From the NCBI GenBank assembly GCA_900314685.1, contig OMWE01000007.1:62001-126000 (forward strand): DNA of 64,000 bases, given 5' to 3'. Shown here piece by piece: positions 25,959 through 35,200 of this stretch. The translations under genes and the position numbers were made by a program. Within the stretch, counting starts at the first letter, position 1. Every line of letters starts with the position of its first letter. A model generated the notes under the pieces. It was not told the DNA's origin and did no database searches. It was given only the letters and a program-made list of their open reading frames with translations. This DNA comes from an uncultured Actinomycetes bacterium. Lineage in GTDB: Bacteria > Actinomycetota > Coriobacteriia > Coriobacteriales > Atopobiaceae.

Positions 25959-27915
25959 TGCCGGCTACCTCCCCCGCAGCCCCGCCGGGCTCGTCGGTGA
26001 GGGCCGACACCTCGCTGTTGGCGATCTCGGTCAGGTTGAGGGTGAAGTCCTCGTCGAGCTGGTCGCTGACGTGCGGCGTCGGGGGCACCTCGCCGTTGTG
26101 CGCCAGGTAGGGGCTCACCGCCACCAGGTCGCGCCGGCGCGGGTCGAGGCTCTGGACGTCCGCCGACGCGCGCGCGACGTCGCGCGCCTGGGAGTCGCGC
26201 AGCGACGCCTCGTAGTACTCCACGTGGCTGAACCTCTTGGCGCTCTCGTCGATGTCCTCGCGGATGCGGTCCATGAACTCGGTGAACTCCTCCTGCTTGC
26301 TGCGGCACTGGTTGGCCTGGACCTGGAAGCCCGCGATGATCTCGTCCTGGTTGTCCGCCTCGGCGACCTCGGAGTCCTCCAGCTTGCCGCTGGTCTTCAT
26401 GGTGCGCAGCGTGGCGGCCTGCTGCTGGTAGTTGGTGTAGCTCTCGCTGTACTGGGCGTACGTCTCGTTCATCTTCTGCATGAGCTCGTTCGCCTCGGTG
26501 CGGTTGCGGCCGAAGAAGTCGTCCGTGTCGCGGTGCCACTGGTTGAGGTAGTCCGTCTTTTGGTCCTGGATCTCGTTGTAGATGCCGCGACGCTCCGCCG
26601 CGTTCTCCTGCATCAGGTTCTCGATCACCGGCATCAGGACCTCGGCGTCCACCTGGTGCATGCCAAAGGGCATGCGGGTGCGCGAGCCGTTGTCGGCGAC
26701 CCACACGTCGGACACCAGGTCGTAGCGGACGCGCGAGCTCTCGCGCAGGGTAAAGGGCTGGTAGTCGTCGACCTCGTCGCTGTAGTCGAAGGTGGCGGTG
26801 CGGATCCTCTCGATCTCGTCGGCCTCCAGCGTCGGCGAGTACTGGTCGTACGAGGCCTTGAGCACGCCGGCGAAGGTCTGCGAGGCATACGTCACGAGCT
26901 TGCTCACGCTCTCGGTCTTGGACCGCGAGAGCATGTCCACGCTCTGCGCAAGCTCCTGCATGACCTGCGCGAAGAAGTCCACGTTGCCGCTGCCGTCCGC
27001 GGCCGCCTGCCGGCTCAGCTCGCCCAGTCGGGAAAAGTCCTCCGTGCGCCGGCGGACGGGCTCGCTGTCAAAGACGGGCACCACGGGCAGGTTGCCGGGG
27101 GTGTCGGTGGAGTACTCGTCCAGGAAGCGGTCGCGGTCGCTATCGGGCATGACCACGGGCAGGCTCACGGACACCTCCCTGTTGTCGTCGATGAGGTAGC
27201 CCACGTTGCGGACCTGCCGGTCCATGGAGCCCATATAGTCGTGCAGGGTGACGTCCTGCATCGACGTCGAGTAGTCGGACGTGTCGATGCGCTCGGCCTC
27301 GTCGTTGGACTCCACGAGGGGCATCTGGTCCATGGACTCGGCCAGGCCGCCGATCGCCTCGCGCAGCTCGCCCGGCTGGTTGAGCACCGTGAGCGAGAAA
27401 TTGGTCTCCGGCTGGGTACCGGTGTAGTCGACCACCATGCTCTTGTCGCCCGTGGGGACGCGCTCCGCCACCGGCACGTAGGCGACACCGATCTTCTTGA
27501 CCCGGTAGTCGCGCCGGATGTTGTTCTTCTGCGCCACGAGCGCGGCGATCCTGTTGTTGCACTCCTGCACGCCCTGCTGGGCGGCGGCCTGCTCCTTCTG
27601 CGCCTGCGTGCGCGCGTAGAAGAAGTACCCGCCCGCACCGAGGCCCACCACGATCAGAACTGGCGCCACCAGCAGCAGCACCACTCCGACCGCGACCGAC
27701 ACGATCGCCGCGATGAGCATCGTCTGCATCTTCTTCTCGGCCTCGGCAGCCTTCTGGGCGTTTTGGTTGAGGGACTGCTGCATGTAATTGATCTGGTCCT
27801 GGACGGCGTCCTCCTCCGAGATGATCTTCTCGGCGGCGCGGCGGTAGTAGTCAAAGAGGACCTTTGCCTCGTCCTCGTAGATATTCGCCGAATCCGGAAA
27901 CACCTTGCCTGTCAT
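25951..27915 (-). CDS. Large membrane-anchored coiled-coil protein of the SPFH operon
   Basis: The 654-residue protein begins with ~60 polar residues containing a short coiled coil (MQQSLNQNAQKAAEAEKKM), then two closely spaced hydrophobic helices (about residues 66-100, including IVSVAVGVVLLLVAPVLIVVG) and a second coiled-coil segment. The remaining ~540 residues are soluble, acidic and rich in Asp, Glu, Gln and Arg, with long heptad-like helices near residues 470-590. There is no signal peptide. The hairpin topology would place both ends in the cytoplasm. I know no family match. It is the third gene of the operon and presumably the membrane anchor of a cytoplasmic assembly. Confidence 0.75.
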   Translation of the reverse strand: MTGKVFPDSANIYEDEAKVLFDYYRRAAEKIISEEDAVQDQINYMQQSLNQNAQKAAEAEKKMQTMLIAAIVSVAVGVVLLLVAPVLIVVGLGAGGYFFYARTQAQKEQAAAQQGVQECNNRIAALVAQKNNIRRDYRVKKIGVAYVPVAERVPTGDKSMVVDYTGTQPETNFSLTVLNQPGELREAIGGLAESMDQMPLVESNDEAERIDTSDYSTSMQDVTLHDYMGSMDRQVRNVGYLIDDNREVSVSLPVVMPDSDRDRFLDEYSTDTPGNLPVVPVFDSEPVRRRTEDFSRLGELSRQAAADGSGNVDFFAQVMQELAQSVDMLSRSKTESVSKLVTYASQTFAGVLKASYDQYSPTLEADEIERIRTATFDYSDEVDDYQPFTLRESSRVRYDLVSDVWVADNGSRTRMPFGMHQVDAEVLMPVIENLMQENAAERRGIYNEIQDQKTDYLNQWHRDTDDFFGRNRTEANELMQKMNETYAQYSESYTNYQQQAATLRTMKTSGKLEDSEVAEADNQDEIIAGFQVQANQCRSKQEEFTEFMDRIREDIDESAKRFSHVEYYEASLRDSQARDVARASADVQSLDPRRRDLVAVSPYLAHNGEVPPTPHVSDQLDEDFTLNLTEIANSEVSALTDEPGGAAGEVAGNE

Positions 27916-27966
27916 GGCTTTCCCTTCTGACGCTCTAGCCGGTCGCCCAGCCTCTGGATGATGGCC

Positions 27967-28695
27967 CTAGTTGATGAGAGACTTACGCTGCCGTATGAGG
28001 AGCAGCAGGTCATCGGCCCGGTATGAGAGCTCGTCGGGTCCCACGCCGCCGCTGCGGGCCGCCTGGACGAGGCCGGAGAGCTCCCCCAGCTGCCTGTAGA
28101 TCTGGTCCTCGAGGGCGTAGGCCTGGTCGTTTGTCACGGGGCTCAGGTAGCGGAGCTCGTCGCCGATCCGCGCGGCCTTGCCTGCGGCGTCGGCGTAGGC
28201 GCCGCCCAGCGCCGACGCGTCGATCGCGACGGACGATGCCAGGGACCTGATGTTGTCGATGTTGCGCATCAGGTAACCCTCGTTGGCCTCGACCGCATCG
28301 GCGTGACCGTGCACGGTCGTCGAGGCGTATATCACGCCCACCATCACAAACGCGCCGACGAGCTGCAGGATGACCAGCAGGCGGGTGGCGAGGTAGAGGT
28401 AGGTGCAGGCGAGCATCACCATCACGACGGTAAAGGCGGCGTAGATGCCGATGCCCCAGTACAGCACGCCCAGCGACACGATCCTGCCCGTAGTGGCCTG
28501 GCTCAGCCTCGGCTGCAGCAGCGGCGGGAGGAAGACCAGCAGGTACAGCAGGACGATGTCCAGCGCGACAAAGGCGCGGTTGTCGATACTACCCGACACC
28601 CAGGGCAGCATCCAGTGGAGGGCGAGGAAGACGATCAACAGGCCAAAGACGAAAATCAATACCTTGGCCACCTGTGAGCTGCCATTCGAGTTCAT
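27967..28695 (-). CDS. Four-helix membrane protein with cytoplasmic helical tail
   Basis: The 242-residue protein has four hydrophobic helices in its first ~135 residues (KVLIFVFGLLIVFLALHWML, a LDIVLLYLLVFLPPLL segment, a YAAFTVVMVMLACTYLY segment and ILQLVGAFVMVGVIY), then ~105 polar residues predicted helical. GGGAAGGGG lies before the ATG. It is the second gene of the operon, 24 bases after the SPFH gene. In the Bacillus Ydj system small membrane proteins sit beside the SPFH protein, and this could be their counterpart. That parallel is by context, not sequence similarity. Confidence 0.72.
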   Translation of the reverse strand: MNSNGSSQVAKVLIFVFGLLIVFLALHWMLPWVSGSIDNRAFVALDIVLLYLLVFLPPLLQPRLSQATTGRIVSLGVLYWGIGIYAAFTVVMVMLACTYLYLATRLLVILQLVGAFVMVGVIYASTTVHGHADAVEANEGYLMRNIDNIRSLASSVAIDASALGGAYADAAGKAARIGDELRYLSPVTNDQAYALEDQIYRQLGELSGLVQAARSGGVGPDELSYRADDLLLLIRQRKSLIN

Positions 28696-28719
28696 CCGAG
28701 ACCCCTTCCCTAGGCGACC

Positions 28720-29994
28720 CTAGCCCAGACGCTGGCCGCAGTGCGGGCAAAACTTGGTGCCGGGTTTATACGGCGCGCCGCAGCGGGGGCAGGCGTCCTG
28801 CAGGTCCGCGGCGGTCGGTGCGCCGGACAGGGTTGCACCGCACGAGACGCACCGGCGCGCGCCCTCGTCGTTGTCGGCGCCGCAGACGGGGCAGGGGTTG
28901 TACCGGTGCCCGCAGTTGGGACAAAAGCTCATGTCAGCGGAGAACTTGCGGCCGCAGTGCGCGCAAAAGACCTCCTTGCGCGCGTGGATGGGGCCAGCCG
29001 CAGGTCCACCGACGCCGGGCGCCATGCCACCCTGCTGGGGGTAGCCGCCCTGCTGATAGCCGCCCTGCTGCGGGTAGCTGCCTTGTTGGGGGTAGCCGCC
29101 CTGGCCCGGTGCCGTATTGAACCCCGTCTGGGACGGCTGCTGCATCATGCCCTGGGCGAATCCTCCCCCGCCGGACCCAAAGGCGCCGCCCAGCATGGCC
29201 ATGCCCAATAGCCCCATGCTGCCGCCTTTGCCCACGGCGTTGTTGGCCATGCCAAAGGTCTGCTTCTGCTGCCAGGTGTAGCCGGCGATGTTTTGCGCGC
29301 TGCGGTCGGAAATCGCCTCGGAGATCTTGCGGCCCTCGGCGGTGGACATGTCGATATCGACGGAGGTGATGTAAAAGCCCGTGAGCCGCAGGCCGTAGTC
29401 CTCCCAAAACTCCGCCATGGGCTGGCTGAGGAAGGTGCCCAGCTCGTCGAGGTGCGCCGCGATCTCGGTGATGCTCACGCGGTTGGCCGTCATGTAGGAG
29501 ACGATCACGCTGTTGGTCTTTGCGATCAGCGGGCCCATGAAGTGGTCGGTGAGCTGGGCGGCGTTGAACTCCGTGAGCGTCCCCACGAGCTTCACGAGGA
29601 ACTTCTCGGCGTCCTGCACCTGCAGGCCGTAGCGGCCCATGGCCACGATGGGCACCATCGCGCCGTACACGGGGTCCATGATGCGCATGGACGTGGTGCG
29701 CCAGTCGATGGTGAGCGGCATGGCCTTGTTGACGAACCAGACCTCGGCGAGGAAGGGATTCTTGCCGCCGAAGGGGATGCCAAAGAGGTTGCGGAGCAGT
29801 GGCAGGTTCTCGGTGCTCAGGATGTGCTTGCCTGGGCCGAACTTGCCGATGATTCGCCCCTTGGAGAAGAACACGGCCTCCTGGGACTCACGCACCAGCA
29901 GTTGCGTGCTGGTGCTCAGGTTCTCGTGGGGGTACTTCCACGCATAGATGTCGTTGGTGCGCGGCGACCACTCCACTACGTCAATGAAAGCCAT
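28720..29994 (-). CDS. SPFH-domain protein with C-terminal zinc ribbons (YdjI-like)
   Basis: The 424-residue protein opens with an SPFH-type domain of the YdjI or virion-core-like group: DVVEWSPRTNDIYAWKYP, TQLLVRESQEAVFFSKGRI and the GPGKHILSTENLPLL segment are characteristic. After ~240 residues comes a Gly/Met stretch and a repetitive YPQQGG linker, then three zinc ribbons with paired CxxC knuckles (CAHCG, CPNCG; CPVCG, CVSCG; CPRCG, CPHCG). It has no membrane helix. In Bacillus, YdjI helps recruit PspA to stressed membrane. GAGGAGCGC precedes the start. It is the first gene of the six-gene operon and probably its organiser. Confidence 0.85.
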   Translation of the reverse strand: MAFIDVVEWSPRTNDIYAWKYPHENLSTSTQLLVRESQEAVFFSKGRIIGKFGPGKHILSTENLPLLRNLFGIPFGGKNPFLAEVWFVNKAMPLTIDWRTTSMRIMDPVYGAMVPIVAMGRYGLQVQDAEKFLVKLVGTLTEFNAAQLTDHFMGPLIAKTNSVIVSYMTANRVSITEIAAHLDELGTFLSQPMAEFWEDYGLRLTGFYITSVDIDMSTAEGRKISEAISDRSAQNIAGYTWQQKQTFGMANNAVGKGGSMGLLGMAMLGGAFGSGGGGFAQGMMQQPSQTGFNTAPGQGGYPQQGSYPQQGGYQQGGYPQQGGMAPGVGGPAAGPIHARKEVFCAHCGRKFSADMSFCPNCGHRYNPCPVCGADNDEGARRCVSCGATLSGAPTAADLQDACPRCGAPYKPGTKFCPHCGQRLG

Positions 29995-30144
29995 GTGCGC
30001 TCCTCAGCTCGACCGATCGATGGCTACGGGGTGTCGAAATCTACTCACGACCTCCACAATGTAGCTCAAAGACGCACACATTTCGCCCAAGCATCGACGA
30101 GTGTCATCTATCCGAAAGACAGGGCGGCATTCGTCCCAGCGGCC

Positions 30145-30513
30145 CTACTTCTCCGGGAGGATCTCGATGCGCTGGCCGTCGGGGTCCGTGATGAAGTAGA
30201 GCCCCATCTTGGGATTTTCCTTCTGGATGCAGCCCATGCGCTCGTGCAGCGCGTGCGCCGCCTCGATGTCGTCCACGCAGAAGGCGATGTGGGTGTCCAT
30301 GCCGCCGTTGTCGTAGGGCTCGGTGCGGCCGCGGTTCCAGGTGAGCTCCAGCTCGAAGGGCGTCTCGTCGTTGACCATGAAGGTGTTGCTCCACGAGCCG
30401 TCCTCCGGACCCGACTCGCGCACCACGCGGAAGCCAAGTGCCTCCTCGTAGAACTTGATCGTCTTCTCCTTGTCCAGCACATGCGTGCAACGGTGCACAA
30501 ACTTCGCCTTCAT
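30145..30513 (-). CDS. gloA: Glyoxalase I-like protein (VOC superfamily)
   Basis: The 122-residue protein matches lactoylglutathione lyase in length and motifs: RCTHVLDKEKTIKFYEEALGF at the N-terminus, a FELELTWNRG segment, GMDTHIAFCVDD and the C-terminal DPDGQRIEIL. The metal ligands (His, Glu, His, Glu) fit positions in these blocks. It would detoxify methylglyoxal via a thiol hemithioacetal. Many anaerobic Gram-positives lack glutathione, so the cofactor thiol is uncertain. GAGAGGAG precedes the start. It lies just downstream of the relBE-like pair on the same strand but facing the SPFH operon's upstream region. Confidence 0.85.
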   Translation of the reverse strand: MKAKFVHRCTHVLDKEKTIKFYEEALGFRVVRESGPEDGSWSNTFMVNDETPFELELTWNRGRTEPYDNGGMDTHIAFCVDDIEAAHALHERMGCIQKENPKMGLYFITDPDGQRIEILPEK

Positions 30514-30543
30514 GCGGTCTCCTCTCTGAATGAAAAGGTTAAA

Positions 30544-30858
30544 TTACAAACGCGCTTGAAAATCACCGCTCGCATACAGGACCCGCATTATCGTCACCTT
30601 GCCTGTCTTGTCATCGGCTTGGTAAAGGACTGTGTATTTCCCCATGGTCATATGGCGCAGGCCCCTGCTCTTCCAAGGTTCGACTGACACAACCTCGTGG
30701 CGGTTTGGCAATGTCGCAAGACTCGTTACTGCTTTCTCGAAGTCATCGAGAAATCGTGCGGCGGGTTTAGGAGCACCGAGAGAGTAGGCAATATATGCGG
30801 CGACTTCGCGGACATCAACAAGAGCCTCGTCAGCAATTACCACCTCGTAGGATCTCAT
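30544..30858 (-). CDS. RelE/ParE-family toxin
   Basis: The 104-residue protein has the compact fold pattern of RelE/ParE toxins: an N-terminal strand (YEVVIADEALVDVREVAAYI), two helices with APKPAARFLDDFEKAVTSLATLP, and C-terminal strands (RHMTMGKYTVLYQADDKTGKVTIMRVLYAS). RelE members cleave mRNA on the ribosome and ParE members poison gyrase. The conserved sequence LPxRxxxV and GLRHMTMGKYTVLYQ fit either. It overlaps the upstream antitoxin gene by four bases, which is the usual arrangement. Confidence 0.85.
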   Translation of the reverse strand: MRSYEVVIADEALVDVREVAAYIAYSLGAPKPAARFLDDFEKAVTSLATLPNRHEVVSVEPWKSRGLRHMTMGKYTVLYQADDKTGKVTIMRVLYASGDFQARL

Positions 30859-31157
30859 AGGGAAAGGTCCCCGCGAATCTGGGACATCGCATCGGAAATC
30901 GGTGTCACACGGCCCTCCTGGACATCGCGCCATCCACGCTCGAGAGCATCATTTAGCTCCTCATCAGATGCCATGGTCATATCACGAGGGGCCTGAGCGG
31001 GATATGCGACATCAAACGGCAGCCCGCCATGCAGGATAATTTGCCGATAGAACATACCGATTGCGCTCGAGGCGGAGACTCCAAGACCGGAGAGGATTGC
31101 CTCCGCACGTCCTTTCACATCCGGCTCAACTCGTGCATATACGACATCAGATTTCAT
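30855..31157 (-). CDS. RelB/DinJ-family antitoxin
   Basis: The 100-residue protein begins MKSDVVYARVEPDVKGRAEAIL, the ribbon-helix-helix DNA-binding start of RelB/DinJ antitoxins, followed by GVSASSAIGMFYRQIILHGGLPFDV, a hallmark block of the family. The C-terminal half should wrap the toxin. GGGAGGT precedes the chosen ATG. The open frame extends further upstream without homology. As a RelB-type protein it would repress its own promoter, seen at 31188-31217. Confidence 0.9.
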   Translation of the reverse strand: MKSDVVYARVEPDVKGRAEAILSGLGVSASSAIGMFYRQIILHGGLPFDVAYPAQAPRDMTMASDEELNDALERGWRDVQEGRVTPISDAMSQIRGDLSL

Positions 31158-31187
31158 TTCGCACCTCCCTTGCTTGATACCGTAGTA

Positions 31188-31217
31188 ATTGTATTGCTTT
31201 ATGCTATCGATATGCAA
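31188..31217 (-). promoter_or_regulatory. Promoter of the toxin-antitoxin pair
   Basis: On the minus strand TTGCAT and TACAAT are separated by 18 bases, and the predicted start lies ~30 bases before the antitoxin ATG. This is the strongest sigma-A-like promoter in the region. Confidence 0.5.
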
Positions 31218-31221
31218 GTCA

Positions 31222-31626
31222 TTAGCCCACCACAGTATCCCACTCGTCCGCGATTCGCGCGATCAGCCCTTCGTCCGCCGGCAGCCAGTCGACACTGTCC
31301 AGCTCCGCACGGCTCAACCAGCGCGCCGCCTCGTGCTCTAGCAGGTGCGGGCTCTGGTGTGCGGGCAGCGTGCAGACGAAGCAGTCCATGCTCAGGTGGA
31401 AGTCCGGGTAGTCGTACTCCACGGTGTGGTAGTAGTCGACCCGGTCCAGTTCGCAGCCCAGCTCCTCGCGGATCTCGCGCCGGCACGCGTCCGCCGCGCT
31501 CTCCCCCGGCTCGACCTTGCCGCCCGGGAACTCCCAGCCGTCCTTCATCGCCCCGTATCCGCGCTGGCACGCGAGCAGCCGCCCGCCGTGCACGATGATC
31601 GCCCCTGCCACATGGATTGTCTTCAC
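31222..31626 (-). CDS. Nudix hydrolase, MutT/CTP pyrophosphohydrolase type
   Basis: The 134-residue protein carries a complete Nudix box, GGKVEPGESAADACRREI followed by REELG, and an N-terminal HVAGAIIVHGGRLLACQRG segment as in MutT and CTP pyrophosphohydrolase. It would cleave nucleoside triphosphates such as oxidised dGTP. The GTG at 31626 is chosen because AGGAGGT lies four bases ahead of it. The upstream frame extension has no such signal. From 31627 to 32282 there is no gene. That stretch holds the second MITE-like element. Confidence 0.85.
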   Translation of the reverse strand: MKTIHVAGAIIVHGGRLLACQRGYGAMKDGWEFPGGKVEPGESAADACRREIREELGCELDRVDYYHTVEYDYPDFHLSMDCFVCTLPAHQSPHLLEHEAARWLSRAELDSVDWLPADEGLIARIADEWDTVVG

Positions 31627-31831
31627 GCCGACCTCCTGTTTCGCCTCACGCAAGAAGCCTACCCCATCGGGCGGGTACCGTTTGGGATGCATGCAGTGCC
31701 CTTGGTGTGTAGTGCTCAATATCGCGTGGCCATCGTTGCCTCGATTGAGTCAAAACAGCTGAAAACTGCGCTGCGCTCACGACAGCTTTCGCCCATCTGC
31801 CACACAGGCTCATCCCGGGGCGGGCTCCGAG

Positions 31832-32059
31832 ACCCTGACTTGACATTTCGACCTTTTTGTTGCAATCCGCCTTTTCGACTCGCCACAAAAGCCCAGCTAG
31901 ACGTCTCGTTGATGTGGTGTCGACAAAACCCGGGTTTTTACCGCACCTACCCCATTTATAAAAGTGCAGGTAGGGGCATCGCAGGCGCGGACGACACGAC
32001 GCAAATCAATCGAAAAACAGAGGATTTGCAACAAAAGGGTCGTATTGTCAAGTCAGGGG
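31832..32059. mobile_element. MITE-like element, copy 2 (inverted relative to copy 1)
   Basis: The ~228-bp element has terminal inverted repeats (31832-31867 and 32024-32059) sharing CCCTGACTTGACA and TTTGTTGCAA with copy 1 at 7913-8140. The central ACAAAACCCGGGTTTTTACC block matches the reverse complement of copy 1, so the copies lie in opposite orientation. Their arms are better conserved than the middles. It lies between the Nudix gene and the restriction-enzyme gene. Confidence 0.75.
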
Positions 32060-32282
32060 TATGAGACGGCAACGCCAAACGCAAGCGAACCGAAAAAACG
32101 GAGCTGTAAACCCGACGGCTCATCCAGCTATTCAATTCGCGTGCTTACCCATTTCAAGAGCGTCGGTCAGACGTCGCCACAACACCGGCTGTCGATTGCA
32201 CAATCGGTGGCCGGTGCACACCACTAAAGCTGCCGTATGATCCCAGGGAATAAACGCGGTGAGTCTATACAAGGGGGCTGGC

Positions 32283-35200
32283 ATGGCAGAAGCAGCACGT
32301 AGATTGCCCGATCTCAGCCGCGTCGGCAACAAGACCTACAGTCTCGAGATCGTCCCGCCGGCGGGTATGGACCCTGCCACCAGGGACGATCTCGTGTCAG
32401 GCGTCTCCACCGGTTTCATCAACCGCCAGAACCTGTCCAGCGAGAGCTTCCGCCCCTCGATCGTCTACAACAACACGCAGGCAGGCACCAGCGTCCTCGA
32501 GACTCTGATAGAGAAGTTCGAGCAGCTGCAGCAGGGCGACTCCTTCGATATGGCGATCGCGTTCATCAATCAAGGCGGTCTCGACCAGCTCCTGCTCACC
32601 TTCGACCTCCTCAAGGCCCGCGGCGTCCGCGGCCGCCTCATCACGGGCACCTATCTGACCTTCACCGACCCCCAAGCCCTGAGGACCCTGCAGCTCTACC
32701 CAAACATAGACGTCCGCATCTACAACGACACCACCTACAAGCAGGGCGGACTTCATGCAAAGGGTTATGCCTTCCACCATGGCGAGACCGTCGACCTGAT
32801 CGTCGGCAGCTCCAACATCACCGAGCGCGCGCTGCAGGCCAACATGGAGTGGAACCTCTCTGTCAGCTCGGCGGCGGACGGCGACATCGTCGACTCCTTC
32901 CACAGCGTCTACGAGCAGGTCTGGAATGCGCCCTGTTGCGGTCCGCTCTCGACCGAGTTCATAGCGCAGTACGAGGTCGCCTACAAGGCAAACCAGGCAA
33001 AGAAGGTCGTGGCAGCCACAGACGGACCCGCCGCGCATGGCGTCATCACGCCGAACGATATGCAGCGGCCCGCGCTCCGAAACCTCGCGGAGGAGCGGGC
33101 AAACGGCGAGCCGCGCGCCCTGGTCATCTCGGCCACCGGCACGGGCAAGACGTACCTTGCCGCGTTCGACGTCAAACAGTGCACGCCCAAGCCCCGGCGC
33201 GTGCTTTTCATCGTTCACCGCGAGCGCATCGCCAAGGCCGCCCTCAAGAGCTTCGAGCGCGTCCTCGGCGACACCTATTCCAGCTACGGGCTCTACGGCG
33301 ACGGCAACGCGGATGTCGACGCCGACTGCCTCTTCTGTACCATACAGACCCTCTCAAAGCAGAACAACCTGCTGCAGTTCAGCCCGCGGGAGTTCGACTA
33401 CATCATCGTGGACGAGGTTCATCGCGTGGGAGGCAGCACCTACCAGCGGGTCCTCGACTACTTCGAGCCCAAGTTCCTGCTGGGCATGAGCGCGACCCCC
33501 GAGCGCAACGACAGGTTCGACGTCTTCGAATTCTTCAACTACCAGGTCGCCTACGAGATCCGCCTGCAGCAGGCGCTCGAGAACCACCTTGTGTCGCCGT
33601 TCCACTACTTCGGCATCACGGACGAGGCTTTTGCGCCCAAGCTTGAGGGTGGCGAGCCCGACTATGCAGCAGAGGCGAAGGCAATCATCGAGCAGTCACG
33701 CAAGTTCGGCTACTCGGGTCCCCGCCTCAAATGCCTCATCTTTTGCTCGCGCAATGTGGAATCCGAGCACGTAGCCGAGGAGATGGGCCGTCTCGGCGCC
33801 CGCGTGGTCTCCCTTGCCGGTGCGTCGACCGACGACGAGCGCGAGGATGCGATGGAGCGCCTCGAGGGACCCGAGGGACCCCGTGCGCTCGACTACATCA
33901 TCACGGTCGACATCTTCAACGAGGGCGTCGACATCCCCACGGTCAACCAGGTCGTCATGGTCCGCCCGACCGACTCGGCGATCGTCTTTGTCCAGCAGCT
34001 CGGCCGCGGCCTGCGCGTCAACCCCGAGAAGGATTACGTCTGCGTCATCGACTTCATCGGCAACTATCAGAACAACTACAACATCCCCATCGCGCTCAAC
34101 GGCGACCGATCCTACGAGAAGGAACGCCTCCGCCACGACGTCCACGACGGTGGCGCCTTCATCCCCGGCACGACGTCGATCCAGTTCGACGAGGTGTCAC
34201 GCAAGAAGGTCCTGCGGAGCATCAACAACGCAAATTTCACCAAGCTGACGCTACTGCGCAACGCCTACACCAACCTGCGTCGGCGTCTGGGCCGCATCCC
34301 CACGCTCGAGGACTTCCGCGACTGGGGCGAGGCGAGCCCGTACAACATCTTCGACAACAACAACCTCGGCAGCTACCACGAGTTTCTTACCAAATGCGAG
34401 CCCGACTACCACGTGCGGTTCGACGACGACCAGCGCCCCATCCTACAGTTCGTCTCCTGCGAGCTCGCAAACGGCAAGCGTCCGACCGACCTCGTCCTTC
34501 TTCGCTGCCTGGCGGAGTCCGACGGTACCGCGGTCCGTCTTGGCGAGATCGTCGCGGAGTTGCAGGCGGCCGACCAGATGCGCGGCACCTACCGGCCCGA
34601 TCGCGACTACCTGCGCGAGCTGCGCAACGCCTGTCGCGTCCTGTCGCTCGGCTTCTATCCGACGATCACGAGGAACAAGTACCCTGCGCTCCTGACCTGC
34701 GACGGCGAGACCGTCTCCCTCACCGACAAGCTGGTCGCCGCGCTTGCCGACGAGGAGTTCAGGCGACAGCTCGATGAGGTCGTCGACTTTGGCCTGCACA
34801 CCTACGAGTTGGAGTATACAAATGCCAGCCCGCAGTCGCGCCTCTGCATCAACTCCCGCTATACGCGCAAGGACGCCTGCCGCCTCCTCTGCTGGGACAA
34901 AAACGAGGAGGGCACAATCAACGGCTACGCGTTCAAGACGAGCGATTGGGTGATCTTCGTCACCTACGAGAAGGCGGCTGATGTCGCCGCCAGCATCCGC
35001 TACCGCGACGAACTCGTATCGCAGGAGGACTTCATCTGGTTCTCGCAGAGCAACCGCAGCCTCCGCAGCGCGGATTACCAGAAGCTGTCCAAGTTCGACC
35101 CCGCGACGACGCGCATCCACCTCTTCATCAAGAAGAGCGACTCCGAGGGCAGCGACCACTACTACCTCGGATGCGTCACGCCGCACATCGACGAGATCAC

